20,142 nucleotides of DNA from the IMG/VR virus record IMGVR_UViG_3300046660_000793, positions 1 through 20,142 of that record; one strand, written 5' to 3'. The DNA is from a virus. This document shows positions 14,153 through 20,142 of this stretch, in pieces (the stretch's first letter is position 1; each line of letters begins with the position of its first letter). The position numbers and the translations under genes are program-made. The notes beneath the pieces are model-generated. The model made no database searches. It saw only the letters and a program-made list of their open reading frames with translations, and was not told the DNA's origin.

Positions 14153-15288
14153 TCATCCTCGATCCGATCCCGGTATCCAACCCGGGTGTATTCGTGAGCT
14201 CCAATGTACCGGAGACCGATTACCCGGCGCAGTCGCTGACCAAGGCTTACGCGGCGGGCGACCGGGTGATGGATGTGGTCAACCATCTGAACTACGAGTC
14301 GAAAAGTGGCACGCGCAGCGCCGTCACCATCACCATTGCCTCGCCAGGTGTGGTTTCTTGGGTAGCGCATGGGCTGGTCGCAAACACGCCGATCTCGTTC
14401 GAGACCACGGGCGCGTTGCCGACCGGCCTGGCCGCGAACACGCTGTACTACGTGCGCGCGCCGGCCACCGACAGCTTCACGCTCAGCCTCACCGCTGGCG
14501 GCGCGGCCATCGCAACCACCGGCACGCAGTCTGGCACGCATACGGCGACAGCTGGCCAGAACGCTGGCCGTGCGCTCACCGACGCGACGTACTGGCTTCC
14601 GGTGGGCGCGACGAACCGCTGGAAGATGTTCGACACCTACAACAACACGCAGACCGAAAACCCCGAGGAGATTGTCCAGGTGGTGCGGCCACAGGCCATC
14701 TCGCAGGCGCTGTACTTGGGGAATATTGAGGCGGACGAGATTGTCATCACAGGCACGGACCCAACCGACGGGCTGGTCTTCTCGGAGACGACCAGCCTGA
14801 TCATCTCGAACTCCGGCAGCAGCTTCTTCAACTGGCTGTTCAAGCGGATACGGCGCCGCCGGCAATTCTGCACGGTGTCGCTGCCGATGTACTACGCCGC
14901 GTCCTACGAAATCAAGATCAAAAAGCCGGGCGGCATCGCCAAGTGCGGGATGTTCTGCATCGGCCCACTGGAAGATGTCGGCCTGTCGCAGTACGGCCTG
15001 GAAGCAGAGATCAAAGACTACTCCAGCACCAGGTTCAACTTCGACGGCACCAGCGAAACCACAGTGCGCGGCTACTCGAAGCGCATGAATTTGGACGTCG
15101 AGTTGGACAACGACGCGGTGGATGAAGTCCATGAGCGACTTATCGACTTCCGGCAAAAAACCGTGGTCTTTATCGGCGCCAAGCAATTCGATCTCAGCCT
15201 GGTCTGCGGCGTATTCAGCAGCTTCAAGACCGTCATCGTGGGTTTCACGCAATCGAAGATTGCAATGCAAATCGAAGGGAAAGTTTAA
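14149..15288 (+). CDS. Tail protein with carbohydrate-binding and FCCH-like insert
   Basis: The 379-residue protein belongs to a widespread group of phage tail proteins with the core PTNRWKMFD-like motif, here GATNRWKMFDTYNNTQTE at 153-170. It lies upstream of the tail fibre and probably joins tail tip to fibre. The N-terminal segment YAAGDRVMDVVNHLNYESKSG (34-54) resembles a chitin/carbohydrate-binding module. It is interrupted at about 57-137 by an inserted beta-rich domain with SWVAHGLVANTPISFETTGALPTGL, like the FCCH-type beads seen in other tail proteins, after which the core resumes. The C-terminal half is beta-rich with no enzyme motif. The start follows AAGGAG and overlaps the previous stop (ATGA). 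Confidence 0.7.
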   Translation: MIILDPIPVSNPGVFVSSNVPETDYPAQSLTKAYAAGDRVMDVVNHLNYESKSGTRSAVTITIASPGVVSWVAHGLVANTPISFETTGALPTGLAANTLYYVRAPATDSFTLSLTAGGAAIATTGTQSGTHTATAGQNAGRALTDATYWLPVGATNRWKMFDTYNNTQTENPEEIVQVVRPQAISQALYLGNIEADEIVITGTDPTDGLVFSETTSLIISNSGSSFFNWLFKRIRRRRQFCTVSLPMYYAASYEIKIKKPGGIAKCGMFCIGPLEDVGLSQYGLEAEIKDYSSTRFNFDGTSETTVRGYSKRMNLDVELDNDAVDEVHERLIDFRQKTVVFIGAKQFDLSLVCGVFSSFKTVIVGFTQSKIAMQIEGKV

Positions 15289-17588
15289 TGCCAATCACCA
15301 AATTGATGGAGGGGCTGCCGAGCCGCACGATGCCGCAAGCAGAGTTCGATGCCGGCTCTGAGAAGTATATGTCGGAATTGCCGGAGTGGGGCAGCGAGGC
15401 CAACGCGCTCGAGGAGAACGTCAATGCTCTGGAGGTGGCTGCTGCTGCAAGCGCGGTAGCGGCAGCGGGCAGCGCGAGCGCCGCCGGGATTTCCGCAAGC
15501 CAGGCGCAAGCTGCCTCCACTAATGCAATTGCGGCGGCTGATCTCGTTGCAACCAGTACCAGTCCTGTCTCAATGACCGGCAGCACCATCAAGAGCTTCG
15601 TGGTGCAGCCTGGCAAGGCGTTCAAGAAGAACATGCCCATCCGCGCCGCAGTGTCTACGCTAGAAGGCACCACGCTGGATGGCTACGTGAAGTCGTATAA
15701 CACTGGCACTGGCGCGTTGTCGATGCAAGTGACGCAAGGCCAAGGCTCTGGCACGTACACCTCGTGGGACCTTATGTTCACCGGCCCCCTCAATGTGTCT
15801 TCGTTCTTGGGAGGCGGCCTCAGCTATCTCTATTCGGGACTTGCCCAAGCTCGCCAACTGGAACCAACCGATGAGAAGCTGCAAATCGTTTCTTGCGATT
15901 CGGCGGCGGCGCTGGTCATGCCAGATCCCACCGATGTACCAGCCGGGTATCACATCTTCGAAATTTTCAACCGCCCAGACGACACGTATAACAACGATCT
16001 GACTCTGAGCGACAACCTCGGAACCCCTGTGGCTTATTTGCCTCCGGGACGTTCCACGGCTGCGCACAACGACGCCACAGGGATCTTCGCAGCCCAGTGG
16101 GTATTCCCCGACGCCTCGCCTGTCGGCAAGCCTATCCGTCTGCGGGCCACTGCCAGTGCGCGGGTAGCGGGTAGTGCTGGGACCTTTGTGCGTGCCATCA
16201 AGCTGGATGACTTCCGGACCATGCTCCTCATCTATGGTACCAGCCTGCACGCCATCATCCACTACTGGGAGCCCGCCACCGATATTGGCTCCAATATTGA
16301 TGGGTCGAGCTACTTCGGTCCCCTCACCCTGATCCGATCCGCATGGGGTGGTACTGGCTCGATGGACAATGTGGTGGCGCTGGCACTAGATAACCACCAA
16401 GTGCTGGTCGCATCCTGCCCTGAGAACAGTACTGCATTGCAAATGGTGGTACTCAGTAACACCGAGTCTGACCCGGGAGACCCGTACTGGCTGAACATCA
16501 CCCCGGGGACTGCTCAGACCACGGCTATGGGGGCAGCCTCTGCCCGCCTGCTGGAGATTATTCCAGTCGGCAGTAGCTTTGTACTGGGCTATGTGAATGC
16601 CGCTGGCGCTCCTCGCCTCCAAGCTCGCACCGTGAGTGCTGGCGTCGTATCGGCCCCGGGTACGGAAGTGGTGGGGGTCACTGGAACTGCGCCGCCTGCC
16701 ATGATCACCGGCACCTCCGCGACTTTTGGGGTTGTGACGTCCACGGCCAGCTTGCAGTCCATCACGCCCTACACAGTGTCCTCGGGCACCACCCTTACGG
16801 CTGGGACGGCACAGACTGCATCAGCAACTTCCATCAATGGTATGACGGTGCGCAAGAGTGATACCGGTCGCTGGTTCGTCACGCTCATCAATGGCACAGC
16901 CCGGGTGCAGATGGCCTCCATTGTTGGGGCTACTCTTACCCTAACGTCCGATGTCTCGGCCTCGACTGTTGTTACCACGCCTTCCTCAGTACAAGCGCAG
17001 TCTTGGGGCTTTGATATTCAAATCGCGGTGACCGGCACCAACGCCTCCGGGGAGTTCATCACTGATTTCTCGTCGTTCTCGGACACTGGTTCGGGGGTTG
17101 CTTCCTTGTTGGGTTCTCGCGTTCAACGCTACTCTTTATCGACGCAGACTGTGGCCCCGGCTGGCAACAACTATGACGGAGCTTCCAGCGTAGTGCAGGC
17201 AGCGTGGACCATCTCGACGGCCAATGGCAATGACCTGCATACCTTCCAAACCGTCACCAATGTTGGTTTCGTGGCGGTGAATTCGTACCGGATTGGCCCT
17301 TCCAGCGTCGCCAACGGCTTGCCGGTACAGAATATCTATCCGAAACAGCAGTTGCACAATTCGGTGCTCAGCAAATACGCGAGTCTGTCGTTTAGCACCT
17401 TGGGAGACGGCACCAAGCCTGCCCTGTACTCGGCAGTCGGCAACGACATGGGTACGATGCGCACCTCGCCGCAGCTGATCGCTGATCCGATCAAAGGGGC
17501 AAAGACCGCCGACCAGAGCGCATTGTGGCTGGCGTATTCCATGGGCACCGATGCCCGCGTAATTCTTGAACAAGTGAGGATCGCATGA
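15288..17588 (+). CDS. Tail fibre / receptor-binding protein
   Basis: Largest gene of the window, 766 residues. The N-terminus (MPQAEFDAGSEKYMSELPEW) and the following Ala-rich coiled coil (residues 37-85) are a common attachment region of phage fibres. A beta-rich module follows with VSMTGSTIKSFVVQPGKAFKK and GYVKSYNTGTGALSMQV, often seen in fibre shafts. From about 290 to 700 the sequence is a string of short beta-strand repeats (for example SFVLGYVNAAGAPRLQARTVS) that might form a propeller- or prism-like receptor domain; this is inference. Base use is visibly richer in T and G than in the neighbours, which fits a host-range gene exchanged horizontally. It overlaps the previous stop by one base and the next gene by four. 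Confidence 0.8.
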   Translation: MPITKLMEGLPSRTMPQAEFDAGSEKYMSELPEWGSEANALEENVNALEVAAAASAVAAAGSASAAGISASQAQAASTNAIAAADLVATSTSPVSMTGSTIKSFVVQPGKAFKKNMPIRAAVSTLEGTTLDGYVKSYNTGTGALSMQVTQGQGSGTYTSWDLMFTGPLNVSSFLGGGLSYLYSGLAQARQLEPTDEKLQIVSCDSAAALVMPDPTDVPAGYHIFEIFNRPDDTYNNDLTLSDNLGTPVAYLPPGRSTAAHNDATGIFAAQWVFPDASPVGKPIRLRATASARVAGSAGTFVRAIKLDDFRTMLLIYGTSLHAIIHYWEPATDIGSNIDGSSYFGPLTLIRSAWGGTGSMDNVVALALDNHQVLVASCPENSTALQMVVLSNTESDPGDPYWLNITPGTAQTTAMGAASARLLEIIPVGSSFVLGYVNAAGAPRLQARTVSAGVVSAPGTEVVGVTGTAPPAMITGTSATFGVVTSTASLQSITPYTVSSGTTLTAGTAQTASATSINGMTVRKSDTGRWFVTLINGTARVQMASIVGATLTLTSDVSASTVVTTPSSVQAQSWGFDIQIAVTGTNASGEFITDFSSFSDTGSGVASLLGSRVQRYSLSTQTVAPAGNNYDGASSVVQAAWTISTANGNDLHTFQTVTNVGFVAVNSYRIGPSSVANGLPVQNIYPKQQLHNSVLSKYASLSFSTLGDGTKPALYSAVGNDMGTMRTSPQLIADPIKGAKTADQSALWLAYSMGTDARVILEQVRIA

Positions 17589-17845
17589 TTATCAGCACCG
17601 AGGTGGGGCTGTTTGGCCCGTATAGCAAGGTGGACGTGGATGAGTTGGGCGCGCGTCTTCGGGTCTGGCCGGTTGGAGTGGAGTACGAGGAACCAGCGGC
17701 CCACCTTCCATTCGTTGTGATCGGCGCGTACCAGGTCCTCGATGTCGAAGTGCCGGAGGATTTTGCTGCGGCAAATTACACCTGGGATGGCACCAGCCTC
17801 GTGCCGATCACGCCGGCGCCGCCAGCTGGGGAGGGCGGCGAATGA
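17585..17845 (+). CDS. Small tail-fibre-associated protein (86 aa)
   Basis: Short protein directly after the fibre, starting at an ATGA overlap. It is beta-rich with the motif GAYQVLDVEVPEDFAAANYTWDG near 48-70 and a Pro/Gly-rich tail. Proteins with the 'VPEDF...YTWDG' pattern commonly follow fibre genes in Burkholderiales phages, so a role as fibre chaperone or tip piece is likely but not shown. Its TGA overlaps the next ATG (17842-17845). No membrane segment. Confidence 0.6.
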   Translation: MIISTEVGLFGPYSKVDVDELGARLRVWPVGVEYEEPAAHLPFVVIGAYQVLDVEVPEDFAAANYTWDGTSLVPITPAPPAGEGGE

Positions 17846-18144
17846 ACACCCGGGCCAATTCAACCAACAGTGGAGATCGTCAATTTGTGGATATGAGAGT
17901 TCCGCTGTCGTGGCTGCTGAGTTCAGCCGCAACCATCATTGTCACGCTCGGCGCCACCCTGTGGAACATCGCAGGGCAGTCCAACAAACTGGACCAACTC
18001 ATCATCACCAACCAGAAGTTGGAGAAGCGGCTCGATGACCGCGACACCCGCATCGACAGCTTGCGCGACAAGATTTTCGGCTTGGAGCGCGCCAACGACA
18101 ACTTAACCCTGCGCGTCGATACCCTCGAACGCGCAAAAAAATAG
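17842..18144 (+). CDS. Small membrane protein with coiled coil, lysis cassette
   Basis: The 100-residue protein has one strong hydrophobic segment at about 22-44 (LSWLLSSAATIIVTLGATLW) followed by an almost continuous charged coiled coil (residues 47-98, with heptad-like L/I spacing: KLEKRLDDRDTRIDSLRDKI). The N-terminus is polar. This architecture fits a holin-associated or spanin-like membrane protein of the lysis region: one anchor plus a long periplasmic or cytosolic coil. Orientation is not certain. It starts at an ATGA overlap with the fibre-associated gene and is followed 11 bases later by the next lysis gene. Confidence 0.65.
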   Translation: MNTRANSTNSGDRQFVDMRVPLSWLLSSAATIIVTLGATLWNIAGQSNKLDQLIITNQKLEKRLDDRDTRIDSLRDKIFGLERANDNLTLRVDTLERAKK

Positions 18145-18155
18145 AGAGGCATCCT

Positions 18156-18620
18156 ATGTTCTCAGCACTGTTTTCCTTCCTCGGCGGCACGGCGTTCAGG
18201 ATGATCTGGGGCGAGCTCTCGTCCTGGTGGACCGCGAGCCAGGACCACAAGCACGAAATCGAGCGCCTGCGCCTACAGGGCGAACTGGACGCGGCCGCGC
18301 ATGCCCGCAACCAGGAAGCAATCCGCCTGCAGGCGGAGCTCGGCGTGCAAACGATCCGGGTGCAGAGCGAGGCGGATATAGGCAAGATCGAGGCAGATGG
18401 CTGGCTCACGGCCGTGCGCGGCACGACCACCGCAACCGGCGTTTGGCTGGTTGACCTGTGGAACGGCGTGATTCGTCCCGCTGTGGCGACCTGGTCGATC
18501 GGCATGATCAGCGGGCACTACTTCAAATGGTGGGTGCTTGACGAGAACGGCTGGTCGGTATGCGGCGCCGCGCTGGGCATCTATCTGGCCGACCGCGCGC
18601 TGTTCAAGCGGGGCAAGTGA
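18156..18620 (+). CDS. Putative holin-type membrane protein (154 aa)
   Basis: The sequence has three parts: an amphipathic/hydrophobic N-terminus (MFSALFSFLGGTAFRMIWGE), a charged coiled-coil segment around 30-75 with many Glu/Gln/Arg, and two C-terminal hydrophobic segments (VIRPAVATWSIGMISGHYF and WSVCGAALGIYLADRALF). It precedes the lysozyme directly (TGATG overlap at 18618-18622), the classical place of a holin that would open the inner membrane at lysis. A GAGAGG ribosome site lies 6 bases before the ATG. It resembles proteins annotated as phage holins in Burkholderiales prophages. Assignment rests on position and topology. Confidence 0.62.
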   Translation: MFSALFSFLGGTAFRMIWGELSSWWTASQDHKHEIERLRLQGELDAAAHARNQEAIRLQAELGVQTIRVQSEADIGKIEADGWLTAVRGTTTATGVWLVDLWNGVIRPAVATWSIGMISGHYFKWWVLDENGWSVCGAALGIYLADRALFKRGK

Positions 18621-19198
18621 TGGCCGCCGCCGAGGTGCTTGCGCGCGCGCGGGCGTGGATTGCCCGGCAGGCCGCCGCGCCGGCGCCGGCGGATCTTGCA
18701 CCTGCATCACCTGCATCACCTGCAGGTGAACCTCCACCCGCATCGGCAAGCAACGCTCAACTGGCCATGGAAATCGCGGCGGCGCTTTGCCGGCGCTTCG
18801 AGGGCCTGTTCCTGCATCCGTATCTGTGCCCAGCTGGAGTGCCGTCGATCGGCTACGGGACCACGCACTACGCCGATGGCCGCGCAGTGACACTGAACGA
18901 TCCGCCGATTTCGAAAGCTCAAGCGGAGCGGCTGCTGTTTCTGCAAATCCGCGACGTCTATTTGCCTGCCGTTCAAAGGCTGTGCCCTGGCATCGACACG
19001 GCGGAGCGTCTGGCCGCGATCATCGACTGGTGCTACAACCTGGGCGCCGGGAACCTCAAGGCCTCCACGATGCGTCGCCGAATCAACGCTGGGCGCTGGC
19101 CGGAGGTGCCGGCCGAGATCCGGAAGTGGATTCGCGGCGGAGGCAAGGTGCTGAAAGGCTTGGTAATCCGCCGTCAGGCTGAGGCGGATCTGATCTGA
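18620..19198 (+). CDS. Endolysin, GH24 lysozyme
   Basis: Muramidase of 192 residues that would cut peptidoglycan. The catalytic core begins with RRFEGLFLHPYLCPAGVPSIGYGTTHY at 58-84. Glu61 is the acid, Cys70 stands at the Asp20 position of T4 lysozyme (known in the E-x8-D/C-x5-T lysozyme group), and Ser76 replaces the usual Thr. LAAIIDWCYNLGAGNLKAST and IRKWIRGGGKVLKGLVIRRQAE are the typical rear helices. About 45 residues of Ala/Pro/Ser-rich linker precede the core, with no membrane segment or signal peptide, so export needs the holin. ATG 18620 overlaps the holin stop (TGATG); earlier in-frame residues have no start support. The stop lies only 3 bases from the end of the opposing gene. Confidence 0.85.
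   Translation: MAAAEVLARARAWIARQAAAPAPADLAPASPASPAGEPPPASASNAQLAMEIAAALCRRFEGLFLHPYLCPAGVPSIGYGTTHYADGRAVTLNDPPISKAQAERLLFLQIRDVYLPAVQRLCPGIDTAERLAAIIDWCYNLGAGNLKASTMRRRINAGRWPEVPAEIRKWIRGGGKVLKGLVIRRQAEADLI
18699..18728 (+). repeat. 9-bp tandem repeat and palindrome in the endolysin linker
   Basis: Three copies of CACCTGCAT/G (18699, 18708, 18717) code the repeating Ala-Ser-Pro linker. The third copy runs into the perfect 12-base palindrome CACCTGCAGGTG (18717-18728). Copy number could vary by slippage in 3-residue steps without breaking the frame. Confidence 0.75.
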
Positions 19199-19201
19199 TT
19201 T

Positions 19202-19444
19202 CTACCTGGCGCCGCCGGCGCCATCGACGCGACCAACGACCACCAACTGGCCGGGTCTGAACACCTCGTTCATCGGCTCGCCGTCGAGCACCCACTCGCA
19301 CAAGATACCGTTCCTCACTCCCTCCACAACGTGTTCCTCGCCCAAGGCAGGGCACGTCACCCACATGACCTGGCCATCCGGATCGCCGAGCATGCGCACC
19401 AGGTCGCCCTCGGCCGGGCGGCCGCCATCAAGTTCTTCTGTCAT
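19202..19444 (-). CDS. Small protein overlapping the SRAP gene (80 aa)
   Basis: The ATG (bases 19444-19442) overlaps the SRAP stop as ATGA, so the two form a coupled pair on the - strand. The sequence is beta-rich and acidic with GDLVRMLGDPDGQVMWVTCP near the start and CEWVLDGEPMNEVFRPGQLVVV near the end, a pattern faintly like small SH3/KOW-barrel or YodC-type proteins. The end is a Gly/Ala-rich tail. Function unknown; a partner or regulator of the SRAP protein is possible from the overlap alone. Its TAG lies 3 bases from the endolysin stop. A frame extending further upstream to 19603 is the shadow of the SRAP gene. Confidence 0.6.
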   Translation of the reverse strand: MTEELDGGRPAEGDLVRMLGDPDGQVMWVTCPALGEEHVVEGVRNGILCEWVLDGEPMNEVFRPGQLVVVGRVDGAGGAR

Positions 19445-20142
19445 AGCAATCCCATCTGTGAGTCTGGCGCCGGCGTGACCGGCTCCTGTTTCTTGGGGCG
19501 CGGCGGTATCGGGAATGCCCATGCCCGCATCAGCTCCGCAGGGTAGTGGCGCAGGAAGCTGCGCGCGTACTCTGGATTGGTGCACGCCAGCCAGTCGTCC
19601 CATTCGTCTTTGTGCACAATTACCAACGCGCGCTTCTCGTCGTCAGGCTTGTGAAATCTTCGCATCAGTGTGTGGTCGTCCGCGTTGATGGTTACTTGAG
19701 TAAAGCTGCGCTCCGTTCCCTTCTCTCCCTCCCATTCTCGCCACAGGCCGCAGACCGCGAACATCGACTGGTCAGCCATGCCGATCCCCCATCGAACCGG
19801 TTTGCCGGTCTCGTAATTTGGCTCGTAGAAGGCCGTCATCGGAACCAGGCATAGCTGACTGCGCCGCCACGCTGCCGAGTATGAACGCTTCTCCCCAATC
19901 GTCTCCGCACGAGCGTTCATGGTCTCAAAAACCTTCACGCCTGGCGGTATTTGCTTTCGCGGCACCATCCCGTAGGTCGCTCGCGCCACTTCTCTTTTGC
20001 CATTCGCGCCAAGGCGTACGATTGGCGCTACCTTGTCCTTCCAAGTCTCACGCTCCCAGAAGCCAGTGTCGTGCAGGTTGATGATCACGCCCATGACGGA
20101 TTCGAGCATTTCAGGATCTGGAGGGCGGAAGTTGACGCACAT
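19441..20142 (-). CDS. SRAP-family protein (SOS response-associated, YedK/HMCES-like)
   Basis: The 233-residue protein begins MCVNF, so Cys2 becomes the N-terminal residue after Met removal, the hallmark of SRAP proteins that form a thiazolidine crosslink with abasic sites in single-stranded DNA. Other active-site residues are in place: Asn76 in MNARAET, Glu107 in TAFYEPNY, and His164 in RRFHKPDD. The core FAVCGLWREWEG matches the family. The usual 'RMP' beside the histidine is replaced by KPDDEKR. The C-terminus is Pro-rich. The start codon uses the last three bases of the window, so its promoter cannot be seen. It would protect or repair phage DNA; a role against host defence is speculation. 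It runs opposite to the late operon, as accessory 'moron' genes often do. Confidence 0.85.
   Translation of the reverse strand: MCVNFRPPDPEMLESVMGVIINLHDTGFWERETWKDKVAPIVRLGANGKREVARATYGMVPRKQIPPGVKVFETMNARAETIGEKRSYSAAWRRSQLCLVPMTAFYEPNYETGKPVRWGIGMADQSMFAVCGLWREWEGEKGTERSFTQVTINADDHTLMRRFHKPDDEKRALVIVHKDEWDDWLACTNPEYARSFLRHYPAELMRAWAFPIPPRPKKQEPVTPAPDSQMGLL

Noticed and set aside
14053-15294. 413-codon ORF on the - strand
   Set aside because: Antisense to the tail protein with recognisable motifs on the + strand; no family pattern of its own.
18699-18728. Short tandem repeats as a CRISPR or binding-site array
   Set aside because: The units are 9 bases, contiguous, in frame and encode a Pro/Ala/Ser linker; no spacers are present.

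Overview
The window is a prophage or temperate-phage late region in GC-rich DNA. The protein families and composition fit a proteobacterial host, most likely a betaproteobacterium of the order Burkholderiales. That host assignment is inferred from resemblance, not from any host gene. No host housekeeping gene, integrase, att site, tRNA, rRNA, CRISPR array or insertion sequence was seen.

Layout on the + strand: (1) 1-1861, small genes, an HExxH metallopeptidase and a DUF2280-type protein in the small-terminase position. (2) 1836-4028, one 730-residue ORF that joins the front of a large terminase to the back of a MuF-type minor head protein, with no portal gene between. (3) 4025-4509, two small overlapping ORFs closed by tandem terminators. 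(4) 4679-7466, scaffold, P22-like major capsid protein with a signal-peptide-like N-terminus, and a HeH/SAP-like protein. (5) 7533-9053, an SGNH/GDSL hydrolase. (6) 9050-10786, connector genes linked by ATGA overlaps. (7) 10680-12306, a tail tube protein lacking its N-terminus and a tail assembly chaperone pair with a -1 frameshift site. (8) 12377-17845, a short tape measure protein, a tail-tip/fibre-connector protein, a large tail fibre and a small fibre-associated protein. (9) 17842-19198, a lysis cassette of two membrane proteins and a GH24 lysozyme. On the - strand, 20142-19202 carries an SRAP (YedK/HMCES-like) gene overlapped by a small gene; it runs head-on into the lysozyme gene.

The gene order is that of a long-tailed phage assembly programme: packaging, head, neck, tail, fibres, lysis. 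It appears internally deleted. The terminase loses its C-terminus, the portal is missing, a neck protein runs out of frame into a headless tail tube gene, and the tape measure stops early with no recognisable tail-tip module after it. Either this is a decaying prophage or the assembly has collapsed segments; the sequence alone cannot decide.

Other points of interest are the capsid leader, the SGNH hydrolase inside the head module, a series of similar terminator hairpins inside the late operon, and the SRAP-plus-partner unit beside lysis.
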